Position numbers and translations under genes: made by a program. Below the pieces are notes generated by a model, which was not told the origin of the DNA, searched no databases, and worked only from the letters and a program-made list of their open reading frames with translations. From the NCBI GenBank assembly GCA_038230275.1, contig JBBRNO010000105.1, positions 1 through 23,267 of the forward strand: a DNA stretch of 23,267 nt, given 5' to 3'. The DNA comes from JANXXV01 sp038230275 (GTDB taxonomy: Bacteria > Acidobacteriota > Terriglobia > Bryobacterales > Bryobacteraceae). Numbering within the stretch: the stretch's first letter is position 1; each line of letters starts with the position of its first letter. Positions 1-7,969 of the stretch are shown here, piece after piece.

Positions 1-150
1 GGAGTAGAATGGCGCAGCCAGCATTTGTTTCGCAAAGTACTCTACTATGAAAAGAAGAATGGAGATCGACCCGCCTCGATTTTCGTTCGTGAGGATTCCG
101 GCTCAACTGTTGATTTTTTCACGCCTTCTGACGGTCACGGCGCGGAATAG
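1..150 (+). CDS. C-terminal fragment of an unrecognised protein
   Basis: Frame 1 is open from the window edge to a TAG at 148-150, giving 49 residues that end in DGHGAE. The start lies upstream of the window. The fragment is mixed and polar (WRSQHLF, YYEKKNGDR, IFVRED), looks like the end of a soluble domain, and has no membrane segment. I do not recognise the family. It converges on the VWA operon, whose last gene stops at 221, with about 70 bases between them and no clear terminator hairpin. Calling it coding rests on the open frame and plausible composition only. Confidence 0.5.
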   Translation, partial: GVEWRSQHLFRKVLYYEKKNGDRPASIFVREDSGSTVDFFTPSDGHGAE

Positions 151-220
151 GTAATCGAGCAGCAACCAATCTACCGAAGCCAATCTCGCACTTCGCGCAG
201 CATGAAGTTTACGCCCGCGC

Positions 221-2716
221 TTACTGCCGATTACCGCTTACCGTCTGCACAATGCCGCGCCATTTCCGCACCACCAGCTCGGCCAGGTTCAACAACACCG
301 CAAATCCCAGCAGGCCAGGCCACAGTTCGAGCGTAGTGCTTACCGACTTCCCTCCCCCGTCGAAGATCTGATCGGGGCTGGGATTGAAGCGGCCTCCGGT
401 AAACGCCGACACTTGCCGCAGCAAAGCTTCGTTCGATCCGAATTCGCTTAGCTCTTCTTCCTGCCGGTACAATCCGGTTTCCGGAAAGAGCCGGGAATCG
501 TCCTGCGGCCGGACGCGGAATAGGCCCTGCCGTGTTCCGATGGCCACTTCGCCGTGAAAGGAACCCTCGGCAACTTTGCGCACCGGGATGGGTTTGTGGA
601 AGCCATCGGGACCGAAGACGAAAATCTGCGGAATCGCCGCCGGTTCCGCAATGTGGCGGGCAAGCCGGTAATTGACTACCAGATTCCCGCTGGCAGCATC
701 GTATTCGAGTGTGGCCTCCCCCGATTGCGAGTGGGGCAGAAGGTCGCGAAACACGTTCACCCAAAATTTATCGAAGCCGTTCCAGGTGATCCATTTCTCC
801 GCCCAGCGGCTTTTCGCATCGGAGGCGAAGACGGCGGTCCGGCCCAGCCCGAATTGCCAGGTGGCCAGCAATGGATCTTTCTTTTCGATGCTCAAGATGG
901 TGTCCGCCGTTGGCTTGGCTATGAACTTCACATATCCCCGCAGCGCCGGAGCGCTGGCCATATCGATGCCGGTGAGCAGATCGGAATTTTTCATTACCAC
1001 CGGTACAATGGCGCGCTCAATGGCAGTGGATCCGGTGTGCTCCATCACGTCTTTCAATAGAATCTGCTCCAGACCCGATGGATCCGTGAGGAAGTACGAT
1101 TTGCCGCGCGCGGCCGTCGCAATCTTTTCCAGGTAAGCGCGATTGACGTCCTGGCCCAGGCCCACCGTGGAGATGGTGACTTTGTTGTTGGACGCCTCCT
1201 TCGACAGCGACATGCTGTCCCCCTCTTCCGAGATTCCATCCGTCAGCAACACGATGTGTTTATAGGTGGCGGTGACCGGCAGAATCTTACGGTAGGCTTC
1301 GGAAAGCGCAGGTGCGATTTGCGTTCCGCCATCCGGTGTAATGCCAGCTACCAGGCGTTTGATGGTGGCCCGGTCTTCCGCCTTGCGGATGGGCACGGCC
1401 CACTGGAACGAATTATCGAAGATGAGTACGCCCACCATATCCGTGGGGCGCAGATTCTCAATCACACCGATGGCGGAAAGCCGGGCCAATTCCATCTTGC
1501 GCCCTTCCATGGACGACGATTTATCGATGATGAGGACCACGCATGTGCCTTCCGGCGAACGCGGTGGCGCCAGCTTGGCCGGCAGCAACCGGTCCAGCGC
1601 GTCTTCCGTCTTCTTGTTCTCCGCGTAGATGTTGCGTTCGCCGCCAATTACCAGGACACCGCCGCCCTGCTTGGCGAATTCCTCCAGCGCTTCCTTGCGG
1701 GCGGTGGGAATGCTCTCCAGATCCCAGTTGTTGAATACCACCAGTTGATAGTCGTTCAGGTTACCTTGTACGGGATCTGAAGTGCGTTGGACGTCGAACC
1801 GCGCGGCCTGCAGGGTGTCCAGCAGATTTGCCTCGGTGCCGGCCGGGTCCTGCGAAATGTACAGGACGCGGGGCCGGCGCAGCGTGATGGCTTGCTCAAA
1901 ACGGACGTCCCCCGCCCCGGACGTTCGCACGAAGCCGGAAATGTCGACTGCCCCTTCCGTATTCAAGCTGGCGTGGACGCGCAGTTGATTGTTGCCCGGC
2001 TCAAGCGAGACCGGGCTGTTTCCCAGAACCTTGCCTTCGGCCATCAGTTCCACGGTGCCGGTGGCTTTCTTCGGCGAGCTTACCACCAAATCGATAGGAA
2101 ACTTTTCTCCAGTGAAGGCAAGCACCGGAAGGCTGACCGATTCCACGCGCAAATTGGGACGCGGGCGGCCTGCCAAAACGATGGTATCGATGGGGACATG
2201 CAAGTGCTGCGCCAGCCAGGAAGCCCGTGCGATGCTGCCGTGGTTCTCATTGCCGTCGGAAAGCAGCACCACGCGGGGAACCATGCCGCCGGGAAGCGCG
2301 GCAATCGCCTCGCGCACGGCGGCTTCCAGGTCTGTCCCGCGGCCCGCTTCGCCAGAGGTCTGTTGCAGCGTCCACTTGGTGTTGAACTCGGCCGAAGACG
2401 GTTGCCGGGACGACCGCGCAAACGGGATCACGCGCATCCAATGCCGCCCGCGCGCCGCCTCAATCCTGGTGGCAACCTCGGAGGCCCGCGCCAGATCGGC
2501 GGAAGAAATGCTGGCCGAAGTATCCACCAGCACCGCCGCCGCCACCTTGGATTCCGGCAGCGTGAGACTAGGTTCCGCGATGGCGATCAGGATTGCAAGC
2601 AAGGCACCCGCTTTTAACAGCAGACCGATTCGCTGCGGCGTGCGCTTCCACGCGTACGCCACCCAACCGATAGGCAATAGAGCGAGCAATAGAACCCAAC
2701 TGCGATCGAAGCTCAT
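221..2716 (-). CDS. Membrane protein with two VWA domains flanking a glutamine-amidotransferase-like domain
   Basis: Predicted 831 residues. The frame is open for another 149 codons upstream, but that stretch lies inside the preceding gene. The chosen ATG overlaps that gene's TGA (ATGA) and has GGAGG five bases upstream. Two N-terminal membrane segments (about 7-23 and 32-47) precede a VWA domain with DTSAS at 65-69, T128 and D154. A Rossmann-like, GATase1-like domain follows at about 282-380, with no Cys at the expected nucleophile elbow (IGGERN, 357-362). A second VWA domain has DKSSS at 398-402, T465 and D493. A C-terminal membrane helix lies at about 798-816. Both metal-ion-dependent adhesion sites therefore look intact, implying divalent-metal protein binding. 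It is the last gene of the MoxR operon. By family knowledge it is probably an envelope protein acted on by the MoxR ATPase; its exact role is unknown. Confidence 0.85.
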   Translation of the reverse strand: MSFDRSWVLLLALLPIGWVAYAWKRTPQRIGLLLKAGALLAILIAIAEPSLTLPESKVAAAVLVDTSASISSADLARASEVATRIEAARGRHWMRVIPFARSSRQPSSAEFNTKWTLQQTSGEAGRGTDLEAAVREAIAALPGGMVPRVVLLSDGNENHGSIARASWLAQHLHVPIDTIVLAGRPRPNLRVESVSLPVLAFTGEKFPIDLVVSSPKKATGTVELMAEGKVLGNSPVSLEPGNNQLRVHASLNTEGAVDISGFVRTSGAGDVRFEQAITLRRPRVLYISQDPAGTEANLLDTLQAARFDVQRTSDPVQGNLNDYQLVVFNNWDLESIPTARKEALEEFAKQGGGVLVIGGERNIYAENKKTEDALDRLLPAKLAPPRSPEGTCVVLIIDKSSSMEGRKMELARLSAIGVIENLRPTDMVGVLIFDNSFQWAVPIRKAEDRATIKRLVAGITPDGGTQIAPALSEAYRKILPVTATYKHIVLLTDGISEEGDSMSLSKEASNNKVTISTVGLGQDVNRAYLEKIATAARGKSYFLTDPSGLEQILLKDVMEHTGSTAIERAIVPVVMKNSDLLTGIDMASAPALRGYVKFIAKPTADTILSIEKKDPLLATWQFGLGRTAVFASDAKSRWAEKWITWNGFDKFWVNVFRDLLPHSQSGEATLEYDAASGNLVVNYRLARHIAEPAAIPQIFVFGPDGFHKPIPVRKVAEGSFHGEVAIGTRQGLFRVRPQDDSRLFPETGLYRQEEELSEFGSNEALLRQVSAFTGGRFNPSPDQIFDGGGKSVSTTLELWPGLLGFAVLLNLAELVVRKWRGIVQTVSGNRQ

Positions 2717-4611
2717 GACGCCCTCCGCAGCGTGTTCTCGGTGGCCGGCCGCTCCGCGCTTGCCAGGTGCAACCGAGTGCGTCCAAACAGCAACCATTCC
2801 AAGAGCAGCCCGAGACCGCCGAGCAGCGCGAGAAATGGCCATAGATCGCGGGCCGAGGCCTCCAGCACCCTGGATGGTACGCCGCGCTTGGCCGATGCCG
2901 GCGGCTGCCAGACCGCCTCGCCCACTTCCGGTAAGGTGAGCGAATAGACCTGTTCCCGATCCGCGGTGATTACGCGCACCGTGCCGGGTGTGCCGGAGAA
3001 GAAGCGGAGCGTCTGGCCTTGGATCGTGAACGGGAGATTCTGCTGGTTGGAAGAAATCACTTTCACGCTTTCCGGTCCGGCGCCGGATTCCAGAGGCACG
3101 GTTACGGTGCCTGCCGTACCGCCGTACACCTCCCAGCGGCGAAATGCTTCCGGGTCCATCCAACGCAGAATATTAGCGAATAACAAGGGGGTCGTCAGAT
3201 CGAAACGCATGGCGGATTTTCCAGGATGGAAACCCAGAACCACCAGCCGGGAAGGAGAAGGACGCGCCAGAATTACCGGTCCCGCTTCCACTTCGGCAAC
3301 TGAGATATCGCCGGCGGCAGCCGCAAACACTTCCGACGATTCCAGTTTCCATTGCTTAGTGCGCAGCCCGGTTCCCAGTTGATGATCCGATCGCCAGCGC
3401 ACCACTGGCACGTTCGCCACCGTGGCCCGAACGGAAACGGGCGAGCCTTGGGCAGGGGGAGCAATCCAAATCACGCCTCCCTTGGGAAGCTGCGGAGGAT
3501 GGAAACGGTCGAGGATGGTAATGCGGGCGTCTCCGTTCGCCTTGAATTTCGCGGGAGACAAATAGCTGGCCTCCACCAGGGGGTTGGCCGCCAGTACCGG
3601 GCGCAACAAATCCGGTTCGTCCGTATAGACGTCCACTTTCAACGGCTTTTGCGAAGGCAGTTCCAGGATGGCGCGGTTGTCTTCCGCCAGTGCATCGTCA
3701 ATCAACAGACGCACTTCCAGCCAACCGGCGGCGCGAGTTCGAAAATTGAACGTCGCCTCTTCGTCCTTTCCGGGCGGCAACTGCAGGCGCCGGCTGCCCA
3801 CCATGGCCCCTCCGAATTGCAGGCCAACCGGCACGCTACGCGCGATTGTTCCGTAGTTTCGGACAGACAGAAAGACTTCCCAAAGACCGGGATCAGCGAT
3901 GGAACGGCGCAGGCCGATCTTTCGCAAACCGCAATTTTCCACGGCATCTTTAATGGGTAGAATCCGGAAATTGTTGACAGCCGTCGACTGCAGTGCTCCG
4001 TCCGATTCCAGCACACGCCCGGTGCCGGCGTAGACGATGTCTCCCGCGCGTGACGCATGCAGCTTTTCCACTTGGGCAGCGAACGCCAGTGCCTGTTCCA
4101 GGTTGAGCGCGGACGCTCCAGGCCGCGATTCGCGGATTGCTTCTTCCACGATCTGGCGGTTCGATTCCAGCCCGGTTGCCGGTGTAGCCAGCCCGTCGGC
4201 ACGCACCAGAATCACCCGGTCTGATGACGGCAGCGCGCGAATGTACGACCGCGCGGCTGCCTTCCCATGATCTAGCAATGTACCCGTGCGGCTGCGGGCC
4301 GCCATCCACGACGACGTATCCAGAATCAGGACATGATCGCGTCCGCTCTTCTCGCGGCTCCCCCATCGTAGCTGCGCGATGGCCAGCAACAGCACTGCGA
4401 TGCTTAGCAACTGCAAAATCAAGGACAGCGGCTGTTGGATCTTACGGCGGTGCTTCTGCACGGTGGGCTGTTCGGTGCTGACCCAAAAGCGAAGCGTGGC
4501 GACGGTCTGTTTCCTGCGGGAACGATTCAATAAATAGAGAGTGACGACCAGTGCGGAGGCGGCGCCAAACAGCGCCATGAACTCCATCATGCTCAGGTTG
4601 AGGAAAAACAT
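2713..4611 (-). CDS. BatA-type membrane protein with degenerate VWA domain
   Basis: 632 residues. Two N-terminal hydrophobic segments (about 9-27 and 63-81) around a basic loop are the BatA membrane module. A VWA-like fold starts near 93, but its metal motif reads DTSSW (98-102), so the third Ser is Trp. The usual distal Thr and Asp are also not apparent (GDIVYAGTGR where a TDG is expected). A long beta-rich periplasmic-type region follows, then a C-terminal helix at about 590-609. The ATG has AGGAG only three bases upstream, overlapping the stop of the DUF58 gene. The 3' end overlaps the next gene by four bases (ATGA), so translation is probably coupled. Known BatA proteins are membrane partners of MoxR ATPases. 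I infer a scaffold that no longer binds metal. Confidence 0.85.
   Translation of the reverse strand: MFFLNLSMMEFMALFGAASALVVTLYLLNRSRRKQTVATLRFWVSTEQPTVQKHRRKIQQPLSLILQLLSIAVLLLAIAQLRWGSREKSGRDHVLILDTSSWMAARSRTGTLLDHGKAAARSYIRALPSSDRVILVRADGLATPATGLESNRQIVEEAIRESRPGASALNLEQALAFAAQVEKLHASRAGDIVYAGTGRVLESDGALQSTAVNNFRILPIKDAVENCGLRKIGLRRSIADPGLWEVFLSVRNYGTIARSVPVGLQFGGAMVGSRRLQLPPGKDEEATFNFRTRAAGWLEVRLLIDDALAEDNRAILELPSQKPLKVDVYTDEPDLLRPVLAANPLVEASYLSPAKFKANGDARITILDRFHPPQLPKGGVIWIAPPAQGSPVSVRATVANVPVVRWRSDHQLGTGLRTKQWKLESSEVFAAAAGDISVAEVEAGPVILARPSPSRLVVLGFHPGKSAMRFDLTTPLLFANILRWMDPEAFRRWEVYGGTAGTVTVPLESGAGPESVKVISSNQQNLPFTIQGQTLRFFSGTPGTVRVITADREQVYSLTLPEVGEAVWQPPASAKRGVPSRVLEASARDLWPFLALLGGLGLLLEWLLFGRTRLHLASAERPATENTLRRAS
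2722..2726 (-). promoter_or_regulatory. Ribosome binding site GGAGG that fixes the start of the double-VWA gene
   Basis: On the minus strand GGAGG lies five bases before the ATG at 2714-2716, inside the end of the preceding gene. It supports the internal start over the longer upstream-extended frame. Confidence 0.7.
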
Positions 4612-4617
4612 GGGCTC

Positions 4618-5502
4618 CTACTGAACACCTCCGGCGCGGATGATGGCGCCGAAAATCGCATCTTCCAGCGGCATTGCGGTGGGGAAGCCCACGTAGCGGC
4701 CGCCATTTCGTTGCGCCATCGTTTGCAGGCGGCGCGCGTACGCGTCAAAGGCAGTAGTGTAGCGGGCACGCGCTCCGGCATCCAGGTCCATGTCCATGTG
4801 ACTGCCACTTTCAGCGTCGATGAGTTCGAGTTCCCCATCCCATGGCGGTTCCCGATCTTCGGGCGCCCAAAGGTGGATCAAGAGCAACTCATGACCGAAT
4901 TCAGCCAGGTATTGCAATGGCTTTTCGGCGTCTTCATTGTCCAGGAAGTCTGAGATCACAACCACCAGACCGCGCTGCGGGTAGCTGGAGACGAACTGGC
5001 GCGCTACTTGCAAATAGCTGGTGTGTCCGGTGGCTTCCAGATTCGTGAGGAAGTTCACCGCCGGCACAAACCGGTGGCGTCCACCGCTGCATTGGAACGA
5101 ATCTCCCAGTGTTTCCCGAAATGGTTGAATGCAGATAGTATCCAGACGGACCAGTCCCACGTAGCAAAGCGCGGCGGCCAGCTTGCGCGCATACTCAAAC
5201 TTGGACACCGCGCCGATAGACATGGATTTACTGGTGTCCAGCAGCACACGGACCGGAATCCGCGGTTCCACTTGAAACATCTTCAGGAAAAGTTTGTCCA
5301 GGCGCATATAAGCGCGCCAATTGACGGCCCGCAAATCGTCGCCCTGATGAAAATGGCGGTGGTCGAGAAACTCCTGGCCGGGGCCGGCAAACCGCGAGGC
5401 ATTGTGTCCGCCCACCAGTCCGGGAAACGACTTCTGCCAATAGATGGTCAGGCGTTCCAGTTTTTCGAGGAATTTTTGGTCGATCAACGGCTCGCGCGCC
5501 AT
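4618..5502 (-). CDS. DUF58 family protein (VWA-like MoxR partner)
   Basis: 294 residues, the usual size for the short cytosolic DUF58 form without membrane helices. The family signature GDDLRAVNWRAYMR is at 54-67. It is followed by a VWA-like metal motif DTSKS at 89-93, with T161 and D185 in position to complete the site (ATGHTS, ISDFLD). AGGAG lies five bases before the ATG. Nineteen bases separate it from the MoxR stop, and six bases follow before the BatA-type gene. DUF58 proteins are almost always encoded next to MoxR ATPases and are thought to be their substrates or adaptors. Its biochemical activity is unknown. Confidence 0.92.
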   Translation of the reverse strand: MAREPLIDQKFLEKLERLTIYWQKSFPGLVGGHNASRFAGPGQEFLDHRHFHQGDDLRAVNWRAYMRLDKLFLKMFQVEPRIPVRVLLDTSKSMSIGAVSKFEYARKLAAALCYVGLVRLDTICIQPFRETLGDSFQCSGGRHRFVPAVNFLTNLEATGHTSYLQVARQFVSSYPQRGLVVVISDFLDNEDAEKPLQYLAEFGHELLLIHLWAPEDREPPWDGELELIDAESGSHMDMDLDAGARARYTTAFDAYARRLQTMAQRNGGRYVGFPTAMPLEDAIFGAIIRAGGVQ

Positions 5503-5521
5503 TTAGACTCCTGTGAAAAGT

Positions 5522-6511
5522 TTACACCGCGGCGGCGGTCACGCTTTGCACAATCTTTTCCAGCAGAGTCTCCGGCGTCTGCCCGTCGGCATGGGCGTCA
5601 AAATTAAGGATAATGCGGTGGCGCAGGACCGCGCTGGCAACCGAACGCAGATCGTCAGTGCTCAGATTGAAGCGGCGATTCATCAGCGCGTGAACGCGGC
5701 CGCATTCCACCAGCGCCTGCGCGCCGCGAGGAGAACTACCGTAGCGGATGTAGCGGTTCGCCAGATCGTGTGCACTGTCGGTACCCGGCTGCGTGGCCAT
5801 CACCAGATCCACCGCGTACTCCTGCACATGCGGCGCCACCAGAATCTGGCGGCAAACCGAACGGAGTTGCAGGATGCCTTCGCGGTCCAAGACTTGCGAA
5901 AGAGGCGTCTCCTCTTTTTGAATGGTCCGCTCCACGATGTGGCTCAGATCGGCACGCGACGGGTAGGTCACCAGGATTTTCATCAAAAACCGGTCCAACT
6001 GCGCTTCGGGCAGCGGATAAGTGCCTTCCATCTCAATCGGGTTCTGGGTGGCCATCACCAGGAAGGGCGCTTCCAGTTCGTGCGTGGTGGTACCGCTGGT
6101 GACGGTGCGCTCCTGCATCGCTTCCAGTAGTGCCGACTGGGTCTTCGGGGTGGCGCGGTTGATTTCGTCGGCTAGCACCAGGTTAGAAAAAATGGGGCCG
6201 GGTTGAAAGCGAAGATTCTTACTGCCGCGGTCGTCCGTCTCAATCATCATGCTGCCAACAATGTCGGCGGGCATCAGATCGGGGGTGAACTGAATTCGAG
6301 AGTAACGCAGGTGCAGGACGCGGCCCAAAGTCCGGAGTAGCGTGGTTTTCCCCAGCCCGGGCACTCCTTCGAGCAAGACGTGCCCTCCCGCCACCAGACA
6401 GATCAGTACGCCGTCGACGACTTCGCGCTGACCTACGATGATCTTTCCTACTTCGTTGCGAACCTGATCGAGCCGGGAAACGGCGAGCTGCAGTTCTGTG
6501 TCTGTGGGCAC
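5522..6511 (-). CDS. MoxR-family AAA+ ATPase
   Basis: 329 residues, typical for MoxR (AAA_3). Walker A is GVPGLGKT (49-56), Walker B LVLADE (111-116), sensor 1 ATQNP (154-158) and a probable arginine finger R174 in the LPEAQLDRF stretch. The first codon is GTG (6509-6511), with no strong ribosome binding site. The GTG gives the usual short lead into the EVGKIIVGQ segment, and no in-frame ATG lies nearby. MoxR proteins hydrolyse ATP in the cytosol to remodel or insert cofactors into VWA-domain proteins. Here three VWA-type partners follow in the same operon. The start is 33 bases after the small membrane-protein gene, so both are probably on one transcript. Confidence 0.93.
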   Translation of the reverse strand: MPTDTELQLAVSRLDQVRNEVGKIIVGQREVVDGVLICLVAGGHVLLEGVPGLGKTTLLRTLGRVLHLRYSRIQFTPDLMPADIVGSMMIETDDRGSKNLRFQPGPIFSNLVLADEINRATPKTQSALLEAMQERTVTSGTTTHELEAPFLVMATQNPIEMEGTYPLPEAQLDRFLMKILVTYPSRADLSHIVERTIQKEETPLSQVLDREGILQLRSVCRQILVAPHVQEYAVDLVMATQPGTDSAHDLANRYIRYGSSPRGAQALVECGRVHALMNRRFNLSTDDLRSVASAVLRHRIILNFDAHADGQTPETLLEKIVQSVTAAAV

Positions 6512-6544
6512 AAATCTATTCTAAAGCAGTTGCCGTAAAAACTC

Positions 6545-6994
6545 TTAGGAAGAACTGCCGACGGAGATTCGCTCGCCCATGGTGTTGGCCAAATGACCGA
6601 CGATAGAGGACATCTCGAGCAGCGCGCCGCGTGCGTGCTGACTGGAAAAACGCCGCGTGACGCCATACCAGAGACTCAGTAAGCGGAAATCGATCATCAG
6701 AATGCGATTCTCGAGCGAACGCCCCGACGCTGTGTCCCCCGACACGTGCTGCAGTAGATAGGTGAGCAGTTGGTAATCCCGATCCAGCGATTGGCGAATC
6801 TTTTCCAGAGGAGCCGCAAGAGAATCATCAAGCAGAGTGTCGCGCGTTTCAAGAAAAGTCAGATGATTCGCCGAAGCGATTTGAGTGGCGTAGTCGCGAG
6901 AGGTCTTCGCGCTGAGAATCAAGACACAAGTGTATCTGAACCAGTAAAGGAACAGGGTCAACGACACTCCGATGATGAGGAAACTTACTAGCAA
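6545..6994 (-). CDS. Small hypothetical membrane-anchored protein, probable first gene of the MoxR operon
   Basis: 149 residues from a TTG at 6992-6994. No ATG or GTG lies between this codon and the in-frame stop at 7037-7039. The N-terminus is one hydrophobic segment (about 2-26, SFLIIGVSLTLFLYWF). The rest looks alpha-helical and polar, with LLTYLLQHV near the middle and a Ser/Gly-rich C-terminus. It is therefore probably a single-pass protein with a cytosolic helical domain. I do not recognise a characterised family. It has no good ribosome binding site, but a plausible promoter lies 29 bases upstream. Position and spacing suggest it works with the MoxR system; this is inference. Confidence 0.7.
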   Translation of the reverse strand: MLVSFLIIGVSLTLFLYWFRYTCVLILSAKTSRDYATQIASANHLTFLETRDTLLDDSLAAPLEKIRQSLDRDYQLLTYLLQHVSGDTASGRSLENRILMIDFRLLSLWYGVTRRFSSQHARGALLEMSSIVGHLANTMGERISVGSSS

Positions 6995-7022
6995 ATGTTT
7001 GTCTCGCGCTTCGTGTACAACA

Positions 7023-7051
7023 ATGGTACTTGTAGTCTATGCGTTATTCAA
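7023..7051 (-). promoter_or_regulatory. Candidate sigma70-type promoter for the MoxR operon
   Basis: On the minus strand a -35-like TTGAAT (7046-7051) and a -10-like TACCAT (7023-7028) are separated by exactly 17 bases. Each matches four of six consensus positions. Transcription would begin near 7016, about 22 bases before the TTG start. Confidence 0.4.
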
Positions 7052-7131
7052 GGAAAAACGACACGTAGAACTGTTCCAGCACAAACATTAGTCTCTGTCG
7101 TTACACTTAGGAAATCAATAGGGTCTTTCCC

Positions 7132-7701
7132 TTAGTTTTCGAAAATCATGTTGCCGGGAGCCACTTGATACCTCGTACAGAATTCAAAGTATAGGGTGGC
7201 ATAGCTTTCAATCACATAGTCTGATTCGATGAACCCCAACACGCTTGCTGTCGAATCGATCCACTCGACTGAGCCTTCGAGCTCTAGGAAAACTCCTATC
7301 GGCGTCTCATCTAAAGTAATAGTACCAGATTGGTTGGTACTGGCGAACTCGGAACGGAATTTTTCGTATAGAAAAACAATCTGGTATCCAAGTTGCACGA
7401 GCATGCTCTGGGCGGCGTCGTAATCCGAGACGGTAACCTCGTACTCCGGGCGGGACTTGTGCTTGCCGGGCGAAGCCTTTCCTTTTACGGTCATCGTAAA
7501 CCTGTCTGCGGTTTTGCGAAGCCGTAGTAGCATGCCACGCTGGCGAAGCGTGCACTCGGGCGTATCGAAAACGGCGTTGACCTCATGGGTCCTGGGGACT
7601 GATTCACAATAGCCGGCAGCAAGGATGAGCGACCGGGCCGATTCCACGTCGGGAACGCGGAGCTTGATCTCAATTTCCTGATTTGAATCTGTACGGGACA
7701 T
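7132..7701 (-). CDS. CYTH domain protein (class IV adenylate cyclase / thiamine triphosphatase-like)
   Basis: 189 residues, the normal length for a single CYTH domain. The diagnostic ExExK is EIEIK at 9-13. The other charged residues that line the triphosphate tunnel are present: R60 and R62, K73 and K75, R84/E86/E88 in RPEYEV, K114/R116 in YEKFRSEF, D131 in LDE, and E140/E142 in FLELEG. Proteins of this family cleave or cyclise nucleoside or thiamine triphosphates with Mg2+ or Mn2+; sequence alone does not choose between cAMP synthesis and triphosphatase activity. It starts at ATG without a clear ribosome binding site and is divergent from tRNA-Arg, 33 bases away. It looks richer in A+T than the flanking operons. 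Confidence 0.88.
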   Translation of the reverse strand: MSRTDSNQEIEIKLRVPDVESARSLILAAGYCESVPRTHEVNAVFDTPECTLRQRGMLLRLRKTADRFTMTVKGKASPGKHKSRPEYEVTVSDYDAAQSMLVQLGYQIVFLYEKFRSEFASTNQSGTITLDETPIGVFLELEGSVEWIDSTASVLGFIESDYVIESYATLYFEFCTRYQVAPGNMIFEN

Positions 7702-7720
7702 GAGGCGGAGAATCGGTTAA

Positions 7721-7726
7721 TATGAT
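7721..7726 (+). promoter_or_regulatory. Candidate -10 element for tRNA-Arg
   Basis: TATGAT lies nine bases before the mature tRNA 5' end, matching five of six consensus -10 positions. No convincing -35 hexamer is seen at 16-18 bases upstream, so this is tentative. Confidence 0.35.
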
Positions 7727-7734
7727 ACCAGTGT

Positions 7735-7811
7735 GCGCTCGTAGCTCAGCCGGATAGAGCGACTGGCTTCGAACCAGTAGGCCGGGGGTTCGAGTCCCTC
7801 CGGGCGCACCA
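7735..7811 (+). tRNA. tRNA-Arg (anticodon UCG)
   Basis: A 77-base cloverleaf is readable. The acceptor stem GCGCTCG pairs with CGGGCGC (one G-U). The D arm is GCTC/GAGC, the anticodon stem ACTGG/CCAGT with loop CTTCGAA (anticodon TCG at 7769-7771), and the T arm GGGGG TTCGAGT CCCTC. Discriminator A and an encoded CCA end it at 7811. UCG decodes Arg CGA and, by wobble, other CGN codons. Confidence 0.97.
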
Positions 7812-7881
7812 ACTCCTTCTTCTTACCCAGAACGGGCAGCCCAAGTACCAGGATTGCGACGGCCCTAAGGGACTCGAATAT

Positions 7882-7937
7882 GGCTAAGCGTACTACGGTA
7901 CAAACGATGAATAAATAGGTACTAGTCGCTATTGATG
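7882..7937 (+). repeat. Pilin upstream block, copy 1
   Basis: This block aligns with 8438-8492 upstream of the second pilin. Shared elements in order are GGCTAAG, GTACTACGG (7890-7898), CGAT, TAAATAGGT and TATTGAT. A CCCT...AGGG inverted repeat lies just upstream in both copies (7863-7871 here). The block ends in the predicted -35 hexamer, so it sits at about -85 to -30 and most likely holds a binding site for a transcription factor shared by both pilin genes. Confidence 0.65.
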
Positions 7938-7960
7938 AAAAATCGATTCCGAGTTAATTT
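7932..7960 (+). promoter_or_regulatory. Predicted promoter of pilin gene 1
   Basis: TTGATG (7932-7937), a 17-base spacer and TAATTT (7955-7960) form a good sigma70-type promoter. Transcription would start near 7967, just before a hairpin and the ribosome binding site. Confidence 0.55.
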
Positions 7961-7969
7961 GATCTAGAA

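Noticed and set aside
1787..2617. 276-codon plus-strand open frame antisense to the double-VWA gene
   Set aside because: Arg/His/Gly-rich shadow with no motif; the opposite strand has two intact VWA sites.
2717..3163. 149-codon N-terminal extension of the double-VWA gene
   Set aside because: It lies entirely inside the BatA-type gene, is Arg/Gly-rich shadow sequence, and the internal ATG has GGAGG and an ATGA overlap.
5513..6130. 205-codon plus-strand open frame antisense to moxR
   Set aside because: Shadow of the highly conserved AAA+ gene; no recognisable domain.
7120..7132. AGGG-TCTTT-CCCT as a terminator for the CYTH gene
   Set aside because: Only four pairs, overlapping the stop codon, without a following T run on the coding strand; too weak to annotate.
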